A DNA stretch of 30,013 nt, from positions 1-30,013 of the forward strand of contig JBGPBV010000073.1 of the NCBI GenBank assembly GCA_041481445.1. Direction: 5' to 3'. Positions 1-7,630 of the stretch are shown in pieces. The stretch's first letter is position 1; each line of letters opens with the position of its first letter. Under the pieces are notes generated by a model. The model was not told where the DNA came from. It saw only the letters and a program-made list of their open reading frames with translations, and made no database searches. Made by a program: the position numbers and the translations under genes. Source of the stretch: AA29 sp041481445 (GTDB lineage Bacteria; Acidobacteriota; Vicinamibacteria; Fen-336).

Positions 1-885
1 AGCGCCAGCTTCTGCTGCCCGACCGTCGTGGCCAGCGAGGGCGAGCCGGTCACCGCGCAGGTTCGCGCGCTCAGCGGCCTGTACGGCGAGTGGGCCCGCG
101 AGTTTCCCGAGCCCAGGCGCACCCTCGAGATCGTCGCCGGGCGCCCCGTCTCCGCGGCCACGGCGGCGACCCTGCGCGAGGTCCTGCGCGCGATGCTCGA
201 TCGCCCGGGACCGGACGGCCGCCCCGACCTGCGTGCCAACGTCGGCCGCATGGCGGCGCTCCTCGACGACCTGACGCGCCATCGCGTCCTCAAGCTCTCG
301 GCCGAGCGCTTCGACGAGTACGTCGAGCTGACGGGGCGTTACGCGGCCGGCTCCGATCGGCCCGCCCCCCGGCAAGGGCCCTCGGCGGTCGGCCGCCTGC
401 TCGCGCGCGGCTTCCTCTTCGCCGTCCTCGCCGCCCGCGAGCAGCTTCGCTCGCCCGCCGCCGGCGGCTGGCGGCTCGGCCTGCGGGCGCGCCTCCTGCG
501 CCTGCTCGCCCACACCCACGGCGTGGCCCCGGGCGTCGGCGACGTCGACCTCCGCGCGGGGCGAGGCGTCTCGCGTGCCCTCGATCCTCCGGAAGTCCAC
601 GGCCTCCTCCAACACTACCTGCGGGCCGCGGTCGAGGACCTGGGCACGGGCCGGCGGCCGCTGGTGGACGAGCTCGTGACGGCGGTCGCCCTCCTCAACA
701 CCGCGCTCGCCTTCGCGGCCATGCGCGCCGGCCAGGCGGGACGGAGTGCCCTGGACTCTCCCACCGTGAGCGAGGGCCTCCTGGAGACGATGGACCTCGC
801 CCACGCCGAGCCCGAGGGCGCCTACGCGCGCCTGCTAGTGGGGATGACCGGCGGGCTCGACGCCCTTCGCGCCTTCGCTTCTTGA
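1..885 (+). CDS. 3' part of an uncharacterised protein, possibly YkgJ-like cysteine-cluster family
   Basis: The frame is open to the left edge, so the gene probably starts outside the window; a GTG at 28 is possible but nothing before it looks like a ribosome binding site. The first visible residues (SASFCCPTVVASEG) resemble the end of a cysteine-cluster segment as found in YkgJ/FliB-like putative metal-chelating proteins, but this match is from memory and weak. The remaining ~280 residues are Ala/Arg/Leu-rich and predicted helical, with a hydrophobic stretch near 405-450 (RGFLFAVLAA) and no signal peptide or clear catalytic motif. The 3' end overlaps the convergent M14 peptidase gene by 51 bases. 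That a protein is encoded is fairly sure; its family is not. Confidence 0.55.
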   Translation, partial: SASFCCPTVVASEGEPVTAQVRALSGLYGEWAREFPEPRRTLEIVAGRPVSAATAATLREVLRAMLDRPGPDGRPDLRANVGRMAALLDDLTRHRVLKLSAERFDEYVELTGRYAAGSDRPAPRQGPSAVGRLLARGFLFAVLAAREQLRSPAAGGWRLGLRARLLRLLAHTHGVAPGVGDVDLRAGRGVSRALDPPEVHGLLQHYLRAAVEDLGTGRRPLVDELVTAVALLNTALAFAAMRAGQAGRSALDSPTVSEGLLETMDLAHAEPEGAYARLLVGMTGGLDALRAFAS

Positions 886-3477
886 CCGAACCGCCGGCCG
901 CGCGACCGGCGTGGCCGCGGACGTGTAGATCGCGTTGAGCAGCGCCGGGTAGGTGGACCAGCTCTGCGCGCGGTACTGCGGGCGGAAGCCGAAGAGCACC
1001 ACGCGCCCGCCGCCCAGCGGTGCCTCCACGAGCGCCGCCTTGCCGGCGAGCCGCTGCTCGCCCAGGAGCCATCCGGACAGGAGGGGGTTCTCGGCCGGAT
1101 AGCGCGCGAGCACGGTCCCCTTGTCCACCTCGAAGGCGGGGCTCTCCTCGAACCAGATGGCGGGGGACGGGCCGAGGCCCGCGGTCAGCGGGTGATCGGT
1201 CGTGATTACGCGCAGGAGCGCGCCCGGGCAGTAGAAGTCGGCGGGGGCGCTCCGGCCCCCTTCGCCGCGCGGGGCGGGGGCCTCGACCGCCAGCGCGTCG
1301 CGCACGCCGAGGCCGAAGTCGTGCACGGCCATGCGGGCGGCGGCATCGAGCGCGACCAGCGTGCCTCCGCCCTCCGCGAAGGCGCGCAGTGACTCGACGC
1401 CCTTCGCGCCCAGGCCCCCCGTGTACTCCTCGGGCATGGTGCCGGCCACCCAGCCGGTCACGATCGAGCCCGGAGACTGCCCGGGAATCACGATCACGTC
1501 GAACCGATCGTGCAACCCGCCCGCCTGGACGTCGCGGTCGTGGAGGGTCTCGTAGGCCACGCCCATCTGCTGCTCGAACACGAAGCGCGTCCAGCCTTCG
1601 TCGATGGCGGGCACCCACGACTGGTAGACGCCGACGCGCGGCGCGCGCAGGACCATGGCCGGCGCGCGGGCCGCCACCGCCGAGGCGGTGATCCCGAGCT
1701 CGCGCGCCAGCGCCTCCACGCGCGCGCGGGCGGAGCCGGGCACGAGCAGCGTGCCCGCGGGGAAGGTCCGGCCCGCGTCCGTGAAGGCGGCGGTCGCCCA
1801 GCGCACCGGCACGCCCGCCCGCAACAGGCGGCCCAGGGCGACGAGCTCGCCCGAGCGATGGCCGAGCGCGATCCAGGGTCCCTGGCCGGTCACGCGGCCC
1901 GGGGGCACGGTCACGGACTCGACGGGCTCGACGGCGGCGGTGAAGGGGGCGGCCACCGCCGCCACCTCGACGCCGAGGAGCAGCGGCAGCGTGTGCGCGG
2001 TGACGTCGTAGGGCCGCTGCGCGGGCCCTCCCGGGTACTGGCGGATGTCGGGATAGCGCTGGCGCTCGAGCAGGGTCTTGGCGAAGGCGCTCGCGGGCTG
2101 GGCCATCGGGACGACCCAGGAGCCGGCGGCGAACGTGCGGCCCTCGACGGTGAAGGCCGCGCGCGCCCGCTGCACCTCCACCCGGCCCAGCCGCAGGACC
2201 TCGAGCAGCTTGGCCGTGGCCAGGGCGTCCTCCTGGGCGGCGGGCACGACGAAGGCGAACGGCTGGTTTGCAAGCGTGGCACGACGGTTCACGTCGTGAA
2301 ACGTGCGCAGCCAGTACGCCCGGTTTCGCGCGGCGTCAGACAGGATGGCGCGGGTGGCCGCGATCTGGTCGTCGACGATGTCGCGCAGCCGCCAGGTGCC
2401 CCCCGGCCAGGGAAGGGGGAAGTTCCAGGTGCGCTGGCGGGGGTCGTAGCCGAGGCCGGGCTGGAGGGCGTCGAAGCGGACCTCGACCGGAGTGGCCATG
2501 CGCGCGGACGCGCTCTCCGTGAGCAGGCGGACGCCGCCGTGCGTGTGCGGGTACGCGCGGGACGGGCTCCAGGCGTCGTAGATGGCCTGCACGACCACGC
2601 CCTGGTGGCCCTCGGTGGTCAGACGGGCGGCCACGTGCGTTCCCAGGGCGTTGACGGCGGCGATCAGCGCGGGATCGACGTTGGGCTCCCAGGGATCGAG
2701 ATAGGGAGGAGCGAACAGCCGCGCCGATTGCGCGCCCATCTGGTGGAGGTCGTGGACGATCTGCGGCGGCCAGGGGTCGTAGAGGCCCTGCAGCGTGAGG
2801 CGGCTCTCCCGCTGCGTGAACATGTACCAGTCGCGGTTGTTGTCGTGGCCCACGTACTTCTGGTACAGGAACGGCGGCTCGTGCCCTTCCCAGGGCGTGC
2901 CCAGCGTCTGCCGGTACCACTCGGTGACCCTCTGCGTCCCGTCCGGGTTGTGGGACGGGATCATGACCACCACCGTGCCGTCGAGGATCTCCCGGATCTC
3001 CGGCGTGTCGCCGGAGGCCAGGGCATAGGCCGTCTCCATCGCCGTCTGCGTGGCCGCCACCTCCGTCGAGTGGATGCCGTGGTTCACGGCCACGACGGTC
3101 TTGCCCGTCGCGATCAGCCGCTCCGCCTCCTCCGCGGCCAGGCCGCGCGGGTCGGCCAGGCGGAGGTTCGCGCGCCGGATCTCCTCCAGGCGCGCCATGT
3201 TCTCCTCCGACGTGATCACCACGACCAGGAACGGCCGGTCCTCGGTGGTGCGCCCGACCTCCTGCACGCGCACGCGGTCGGAGGCGGCGTCGAGCCGGTG
3301 GAAGTAGTCCACGATCTGGGTCCAGTCCGCGAGCTGTCGGTCGGCTCCGGGCCGGAACCCGAGCACGGACTCCGGCGAGGGAGGCGCCGCGGCCGCCGAG
3401 GCGGCCAGGGCCAGCGCGAGGGCCAGGGTGGGGAGGACGTGAAGGCGTCTCGGGAGGAGGCGTGGCCACGGTCTCAT
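835..3477 (-). CDS. Secreted M14-family zinc metallocarboxypeptidase with long C-terminal region
   Basis: An 880-residue protein. Residues 1-31 form a signal peptide (Arg-rich start, Leu/Ala core, SAAAAPP cleavage region), so it acts outside the cytoplasm. The zinc site of M14 peptidases is visible as H136-S-T-E139 in the segment VNHGIHSTEVAA, with H242/H245 in IVHDLHQ as the third ligand. The family motifs HNPDG (176-180) and NNRD (213-216) are also present. Residues ~600-860 resemble a class I glutamine-amidotransferase-like fold (FDVIVIPGQSPG), seen in large M14 proteins of Acidobacteriota and Bacteroidota; this part is probably not catalytic. The ATG at 3477 was chosen because it begins the signal peptide; a TTG at 3600 would run into the divergent mscL gene. 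It likely degrades peptides for nutrition; the substrate is unknown. Confidence 0.9.
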   Translation of the reverse strand: MRPWPRLLPRRLHVLPTLALALALAASAAAAPPSPESVLGFRPGADRQLADWTQIVDYFHRLDAASDRVRVQEVGRTTEDRPFLVVVITSEENMARLEEIRRANLRLADPRGLAAEEAERLIATGKTVVAVNHGIHSTEVAATQTAMETAYALASGDTPEIREILDGTVVVMIPSHNPDGTQRVTEWYRQTLGTPWEGHEPPFLYQKYVGHDNNRDWYMFTQRESRLTLQGLYDPWPPQIVHDLHQMGAQSARLFAPPYLDPWEPNVDPALIAAVNALGTHVAARLTTEGHQGVVVQAIYDAWSPSRAYPHTHGGVRLLTESASARMATPVEVRFDALQPGLGYDPRQRTWNFPLPWPGGTWRLRDIVDDQIAATRAILSDAARNRAYWLRTFHDVNRRATLANQPFAFVVPAAQEDALATAKLLEVLRLGRVEVQRARAAFTVEGRTFAAGSWVVPMAQPASAFAKTLLERQRYPDIRQYPGGPAQRPYDVTAHTLPLLLGVEVAAVAAPFTAAVEPVESVTVPPGRVTGQGPWIALGHRSGELVALGRLLRAGVPVRWATAAFTDAGRTFPAGTLLVPGSARARVEALARELGITASAVAARAPAMVLRAPRVGVYQSWVPAIDEGWTRFVFEQQMGVAYETLHDRDVQAGGLHDRFDVIVIPGQSPGSIVTGWVAGTMPEEYTGGLGAKGVESLRAFAEGGGTLVALDAAARMAVHDFGLGVRDALAVEAPAPRGEGGRSAPADFYCPGALLRVITTDHPLTAGLGPSPAIWFEESPAFEVDKGTVLARYPAENPLLSGWLLGEQRLAGKAALVEAPLGGGRVVLFGFRPQYRAQSWSTYPALLNAIYTSAATPVARPAVRSRSEGAKGVEPAGHPH

Positions 3478-3525
3478 GGCCGCCAAGCAGACCACGCTCG
3501 GCCGGGCGAGACAAGGCGCCGGGGC

Positions 3526-3531
3526 TACAAT
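3526..3531 (+). promoter_or_regulatory. Possible -10 element for mscL
   Basis: TACAAT lies 32 bases before the mscL start codon in the divergent gap between the peptidase and mscL. I see no convincing -35 hexamer 16-18 bases upstream, so this is only a candidate. Confidence 0.25.
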
Positions 3532-3562
3532 GCCGGCGGAGACGGCGCGGACGGGAGGAGCC

Positions 3563-4003
3563 ATGCTGAAGGACTTCAGGGATTTCGTGATGCGGGGCAA
3601 CGTCCTCGACCTCGCGGTGGCGGTGGTGGTGGGCGGCGCCTTCGGGAAGATCGTCAGCTCGCTGGTGGACGACGTGCTGATGCCGCCCCTGGGGCTGCTC
3701 CTCGGTCACGTCGACTTCAAGGACAAGTTCATCGGCCTCTCCGGCCCGCACTACGCCTCGCTGGTGGAGGCCCAGGCCGCGGGCGCGGCCGTGCTGCGCT
3801 ACGGCCTGTTCATCAACGCCGTCGTCAACTTCCTGATCATCGCCTTCGCGATCTTCGTCGTCGTGCGCGCGGTGAAGCACCTCCTGCCGCCGCCGGCCGT
3901 GCCCGCCGCCGCCGACACCCGCGACTGCCCGCACTGCCTCTCGCCGATCCCGCTCAAGGCGACGAAGTGCCGCCACTGCACGGCGGAGGTCGCCCCCGCC
4001 TGA
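3563..4003 (+). CDS. mscL: Large-conductance mechanosensitive channel MscL with C-terminal zinc ribbon
   Basis: A 146-residue inner-membrane channel that opens under membrane tension to release solutes during hypo-osmotic shock. The N-terminus LKDFRDFVMRGNVLDLAVAV matches the amphipathic S1 helix and start of TM1. TM1 spans about 14-42, including the constriction region and the VDDVLMPPLG segment. A periplasmic loop follows, then TM2 at about 85-110 (FINAVVNFLIIAFAIFVV). The tail carries two CxxC pairs (C122/C125 and C136/C139: CPHC and CRHC), a zinc-ribbon-like knuckle added to the usual cytoplasmic helix and found in some MscL subfamilies. The ATG at 3563 is preceded by a strong GGGAGGAG site two bases upstream, which decides the start over the in-frame ATG at 3476. 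It is monocistronic and divergent from the M14 peptidase. Confidence 0.96.
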   Translation: MLKDFRDFVMRGNVLDLAVAVVVGGAFGKIVSSLVDDVLMPPLGLLLGHVDFKDKFIGLSGPHYASLVEAQAAGAAVLRYGLFINAVVNFLIIAFAIFVVVRAVKHLLPPPAVPAAADTRDCPHCLSPIPLKATKCRHCTAEVAPA

Positions 4004-4031
4004 GCCCCCGGACGGGAGGGAAGGAGACCGG

Positions 4032-5096
4032 CTAGGCGCGCACGAGGGTCGCGCCCCAGTTCATCCCCGCCCCGAAGGCCACGAGCAGGACGAGGTCACC
4101 AGGACCGAGGCGCCCGGCCCGCGCCGCCTCGTCCCACAGGAGCGGGATGGTGGCGGCGGTGGTGTTGCCGTAGCGCTCGATGTTGTGCCGGACCTTGGAG
4201 TCGGGTATCCCGAGCGCCTTCTGGCAGTACTCGTTGATGCGCTTGTTGGCCTGGTGCATGAGCACCAGCGAGACGTCCTCGACCGTCACCTCGTTGCGCG
4301 CGAGCACTTCCTGCGCGGCGGCCACCATGTTCGTGGTCGCCATCTTGAACACCGCGCGCCCGTCCATGACCGGGATGTGGTCCCCGCGCGCGAACTGCTC
4401 GGGGTCGGTGTAGGGGCGGTGCTTGAACCCGGTCCCGGGTACGTAGAGCTTGTCGTACTCCGCGCCGTTCGTGTGCAGCAGGGAATCGACCACGCCCCGG
4501 CGCGGCTCCTCGGTGGCGCGCAGCACCACCGCCGCCCCCGCGTCGCCGAAGAGGACGGTGAGGTGGCGGAAGCGCGTGTTCCAGGCGAACTCCTCCGGCG
4601 TGGGAGGCACCTCGCCCCGCCCGAGCATGTACTCCCAGTTGGTGGCCGTCCAGGGCATGAACCCGGTGTGGATCTCCGCCCCCACCAGGAGGACGGTGCG
4701 GGCGAGGCCGGCGCGCACGTGCGCGTCCGCGAGCTGGAGCCCGTAGAGGAAGCCGACGCACTGCTGGCGGATGTCGAAGCAGGGGATGTCGCGCAGGCCG
4801 AGCTTGGCCTGGAGCAGGGCCCCCGAGCCCGGGAAGAAGTGGTCGGGGGTCATGGTGGCGAAGACGACGAGATCGACGTCGGCCGGCGCCATCCCCGCCG
4901 CTTCCAGGGCCCGGCGGGCCGCGGCCACGCCGAGGTCGGAGGTGGAGGTGCCCCGCTCGACGTAGTGCCGGGCCTCGACCCCGCTGCGCTCGCGGATCCA
5001 CTCGTCGCTCGTGTCCATGACCCGCGCCAGCATCGCGTTGGTGACGCGGGTGGGCGGGATCTCGCTTCCGGTTCCGACGATGGCGGCCCGCGGCAT
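4032..5096 (-). CDS. Beta-ketoacyl-ACP synthase III (FabH-like, KASIII) family protein
   Basis: A 354-residue thiolase-fold condensing enzyme. The catalytic triad is visible: Cys113 (RQQCVGF), His281 (MHQANKR) and Asn311 (YGNTTAA). The glycine-rich end FGAGMNWGATLV is typical of FabH, which condenses an acyl-CoA with malonyl-ACP. Two features differ from housekeeping FabH: QQCVGF replaces the usual ACSGF around the nucleophile, and a stretch of ~25 extra residues (about 145-178, TGFMPWTATNWEY...) lies between GAE and the LFGDAGAA motif. With no fab genes adjacent, it may serve a secondary pathway or use an unusual primer. The ATG at 5096 has a GGGGGAGGAGG site about 10 bases upstream. It is divergent from the DUF4388 gene. 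Confidence 0.88.
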   Translation of the reverse strand: MPRAAIVGTGSEIPPTRVTNAMLARVMDTSDEWIRERSGVEARHYVERGTSTSDLGVAAARRALEAAGMAPADVDLVVFATMTPDHFFPGSGALLQAKLGLRDIPCFDIRQQCVGFLYGLQLADAHVRAGLARTVLLVGAEIHTGFMPWTATNWEYMLGRGEVPPTPEEFAWNTRFRHLTVLFGDAGAAVVLRATEEPRRGVVDSLLHTNGAEYDKLYVPGTGFKHRPYTDPEQFARGDHIPVMDGRAVFKMATTNMVAAAQEVLARNEVTVEDVSLVLMHQANKRINEYCQKALGIPDSKVRHNIERYGNTTAATIPLLWDEAARAGRLGPGDLVLLVAFGAGMNWGATLVRA

Positions 5097-5104
5097 GATG
5101 GAGC

Positions 5105-5129
5105 GGCCTCCTCCCCCGGAGAGGAGGCC
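5105..5129. repeat. Perfect 9-bp inverted repeat (possible operator) before the KASIII gene
   Basis: GGCCTCCTC (5105-5113), a 7-base spacer and GAGGAGGCC (5121-5129) form a perfect palindrome. Its minus-strand 3' arm contains the ribosome binding site of the KASIII gene, and the outer arm abuts a TAGAAT -10 element (5135-5130). With transcription starting near 5123 the mRNA would lack much of the first arm, so an operator over the start site is more likely than an mRNA hairpin hiding the ribosome binding site. Confidence 0.5.
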
Positions 5130-5158
5130 ATTCTATGCGTCCCTGCGACCGAGGTCAC
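5130..5158 (-). promoter_or_regulatory. Putative sigma70-type promoter for the KASIII gene
   Basis: On the minus strand GTGACC (5158-5153) and TAGAAT (5135-5130) are separated by 17 bases. The expected start of transcription near 5123 lies inside the inverted repeat 5105-5129, and the KASIII start codon follows at 5096. Confidence 0.45.
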
Positions 5159-5214
5159 AGGCCTTTCCGGGCGGAGGTGCACGTGGGGCCGCGGCTGTGG
5201 TATCCAGGGACCGC

Positions 5215-6789
5215 ATGCTCACGGACCTGGCCCTCACGCCCGTCGCGGAGACCCTCCGCGCCCTGGCCGGCTCGCGCAGCAGCGGCGACCTCCAGGTCCA
5301 GTCCGGGCGGGTGGTCAAGACGATCTTCTTCGACCACGGCCGGGTGGTGTTCGCGGCCAGCAACCTGAAGAAGGACCGGCTGGGGGAGGCGCTGGTCGCC
5401 CTCGGGCGCATCAGCGACGAGCAGTTCAACCGGGCCTCCGCCCTGCTCGGAGGGGAGCGCAAGCGGCGCTTCGGGGAGGCCCTGGTCCAGGCCGGCATCA
5501 TGGACAAGACGGAGCTGGGCCGCTCCGTCTCCAAGCAGGTCCACCGCATCGTCCTGTCCGTCTTCCCCTTCGAGGAGGGCGTGGCCACCTTCGACGAGCG
5601 GCAGTCCGCGATCCCCCTCGAGTACATGGTCAGCCTCTCCATGCACCGCCTGCTCCACGAGGGGATCCGCAGCATGACCAGCGAGAGCCTGGTCATCACC
5701 GGCCTCGGGCAGCTCGACCGCCGGGTGCAGCTCGCGCCCGTGGCCCCGTTCGCTTTCGACCCCGACCACGCGACCGCGGACGAGCGCGAGATCCTCGAGC
5801 AGGCGCAGCGCAAGGTCACGCTGCGGCGCCTGGCCTGGGTGCCGGGAGGACTGGCCTTCGGGCGCCTGCGCTCCGTCTACGCCCTCCTGGCCTCGGGCCT
5901 GCTCGTGGACACCGAGCACGCGGAAGACGGCATGCAGCCCCCCATCCAGATGGAGACGGGGATGTTCCTGCTCTCCGCCCTGCAGCGGCAGCCCGATCCC
6001 AGCGCGGGGGAGGCGCTGCGCCGCGAGGTGGCGGACGAGCTGGAGCGCTCCGCGCACCTGGACCGCCAAGCCTGGCTCAAGGTCTCACGCGAGGCCCCGC
6101 GCGACGAGCTGATGAAGGCGCTCGAGGAGAAGATGGAGCGCTACCACCAGCTCCTGGAGGCGGCCACCGACGATCCCGGCCTCAAGCAGGACCTGGAGGT
6201 GATCCTCGGGCGCGTTTCCGCCATGCAGCGGCTGGCGCGGCAGACGCCGCGGCCCGCTCCTCCGTCGCCGCCGCCGTCCCCGACCCCGTCCCCGACCACC
6301 GCCCCCTCCGCGCCCGCGGCGGCGGCGCAGGCACCGCCCGCGGAGCCCCCGCGCGATTCGCCGGTCACCCCGTCGGGCTCGTTCGAGGGCGCCGCCCAGC
6401 TCGAGCACCTCCTCCTCGAGGCGGAAGTGCGGATGACCGTGTCCGACAACGCCAACGCGATCAAGGTCCTCTCGCGCGTGGTCGAGCTGGCCCCCAAGGT
6501 CGCGCAGTACCGCCTGCGGCTGGCGGTGGCCATGGCCAGCTACCCGCGCACGGCGAAGCTGGCGGAGCGTGAGTTCGTGGAGGCGCTGCGGCTGGAGCCC
6601 GACAACGCCGACCTGCATTACACGTTCGGGATGTACTACAAGGCGATGAGGCAGCGGGCGCGGGCGCAGGCCGAGCTGCAGACCGCGCTGCGCCTCAACC
6701 GCAAGCACGCGCTGGCCCGGCGTGAGCTGGAAGCCCTCTCGCCCGAGGGCGCCGACGTCATCCTCAACCTGAAGAAGCTGTTTCGCTAG
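5215..6789 (+). CDS. DUF4388 (PATAN-like) and TPR domain protein
   Basis: A 524-residue cytoplasmic protein without signal peptide or membrane segment. Residues ~1-160 match DUF4388: the pattern SGDLQVQSGRVVKTIFFDHGRVVFA is characteristic. These domains occur in signalling proteins of Acidobacteriota, Myxococcota and relatives, often beside response regulators or GTPases. A helical region follows (~160-340), then a Pro/Ala/Ser-rich linker (~343-383), then about three tetratricopeptide repeats (~395-510; segments such as ALRLEPDNADLHYTFGMYY are typical), which bind partner proteins. It is probably a scaffold or regulator; the partner is unknown. The ATG at 5215 follows CCAGGGA at a suitable distance, and earlier in-frame starts would enter the divergent KASIII gene. 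Its end overlaps the convergent CruF-like gene by 26 bases. Confidence 0.85.
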   Translation: MLTDLALTPVAETLRALAGSRSSGDLQVQSGRVVKTIFFDHGRVVFAASNLKKDRLGEALVALGRISDEQFNRASALLGGERKRRFGEALVQAGIMDKTELGRSVSKQVHRIVLSVFPFEEGVATFDERQSAIPLEYMVSLSMHRLLHEGIRSMTSESLVITGLGQLDRRVQLAPVAPFAFDPDHATADEREILEQAQRKVTLRRLAWVPGGLAFGRLRSVYALLASGLLVDTEHAEDGMQPPIQMETGMFLLSALQRQPDPSAGEALRREVADELERSAHLDRQAWLKVSREAPRDELMKALEEKMERYHQLLEAATDDPGLKQDLEVILGRVSAMQRLARQTPRPAPPSPPPSPTPSPTTAPSAPAAAAQAPPAEPPRDSPVTPSGSFEGAAQLEHLLLEAEVRMTVSDNANAIKVLSRVVELAPKVAQYRLRLAVAMASYPRTAKLAEREFVEALRLEPDNADLHYTFGMYYKAMRQRARAQAELQTALRLNRKHALARRELEALSPEGADVILNLKKLFR

Positions 6790-7630
6790 AAAGCAGCGCG
6801 GGCAGGAGGGCGAGCGCGGTGCCCAGCGCGACCAGGCCGATGATCGCGTCCCGCAGCAGCGCCGCCTCCGCCGCGAACGCGGTGGCCACGAGGAGGAACA
6901 CGAGCGCGGGCGCGAGCCCGGGCACGGCGCCCAGACGGCCGGACAGGGTGTCGCCTTCCCAGGGCCGCGCGCGGCGCCACCCCACGGCGGCGGTGGCGAC
7001 GAGGACGAGGCCCCAGACGAGCCACCCGCCCCGGCGGCCCAGCGCCTCCTCCAGCCCCAGTCGCGTCCAGAGGAGGCCGACCGCGAGCAGGGCCGCGAGC
7101 GCGGCGGAGGCGAGCAGCAGGCGCCGCCCCGCCTCGGCCGGGAAGCGTCCGCCCCCCGCCCATCGGTCCGCCCCCACGCCGTAACCGGCCACGATCACGA
7201 CCCAGCCCACGAAGTTCCCGATGGGCACGCCGAGCCAGGGCCCGGGCGGCGTCCACTCCCAGAGGCCGCGGCGGACCGCGACCGGCTCCAGCGTGAGGTC
7301 GAGCGTCACCGCGATCAGCGCCGCCGCCAGGGCCCGCGCGGACGCGGCGCGGAGCCCGCGCCGGGCGGCCAGGGCCAGCGCGGACGAGATCACCGCCGCC
7401 CAGACCAGGGCGACGGCGACGGGAACTCCCAGGGGCGCGACCGTCCACCCGGGGCCGTAGCGGTGGGAGCCGAACACGCTCATCGAGAGGCGCTCCAGCG
7501 CGAACCCGTACGCGGCCAGGGCGAGGAGCTCGCCCGCCGCGCGCCGCGTGCCCAGCGCGGCCCGGGCGTGGAGGAAGGCGAGCACGAACGCGGCGGGGGC
7601 GATGAGGAACTCGTGGACGGCGACGCTCAC
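6764..7630 (-). CDS. CruF-like carotenoid biosynthesis membrane protein (DUF422)
   Basis: A 288-residue polytopic membrane protein with roughly eight hydrophobic segments. The motifs FGSHRYGPGWTVAPLGVP, a Leu-Glu-Pro-Val stretch (DLTLEPVAVRRGLWEW) and VPIGNFVGW match the DUF422/CruF family, whose characterised members hydrate the C-1',2' double bonds of acyclic carotenoids (bacterioruberin, myxol and related pathways). No other carotenoid gene is visible nearby, so the function is family-level. The GTG start at 7630 overlaps the TGA of the upstream PEP-synthase-like gene (GTGA, 7627-7630), implying translational coupling. It is the last gene of the long minus-strand run. Confidence 0.8.
   Translation of the reverse strand: MSVAVHEFLIAPAAFVLAFLHARAALGTRRAAGELLALAAYGFALERLSMSVFGSHRYGPGWTVAPLGVPVAVALVWAAVISSALALAARRGLRAASARALAAALIAVTLDLTLEPVAVRRGLWEWTPPGPWLGVPIGNFVGWVVIVAGYGVGADRWAGGGRFPAEAGRRLLLASAALAALLAVGLLWTRLGLEEALGRRGGWLVWGLVLVATAAVGWRRARPWEGDTLSGRLGAVPGLAPALVFLLVATAFAAEAALLRDAIIGLVALGTALALLPALLSSETASSG

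Noticed and set aside
3478..3600. Upstream TTG start giving the M14 peptidase 41 extra residues
   Set aside because: It would overlap the mscL coding region and put the signal peptide inside the protein.
1510..4035. 841-residue plus-strand open frame
   Set aside because: It is antisense to the M14 peptidase and overlaps mscL in another frame; composition is that of a shadow frame.
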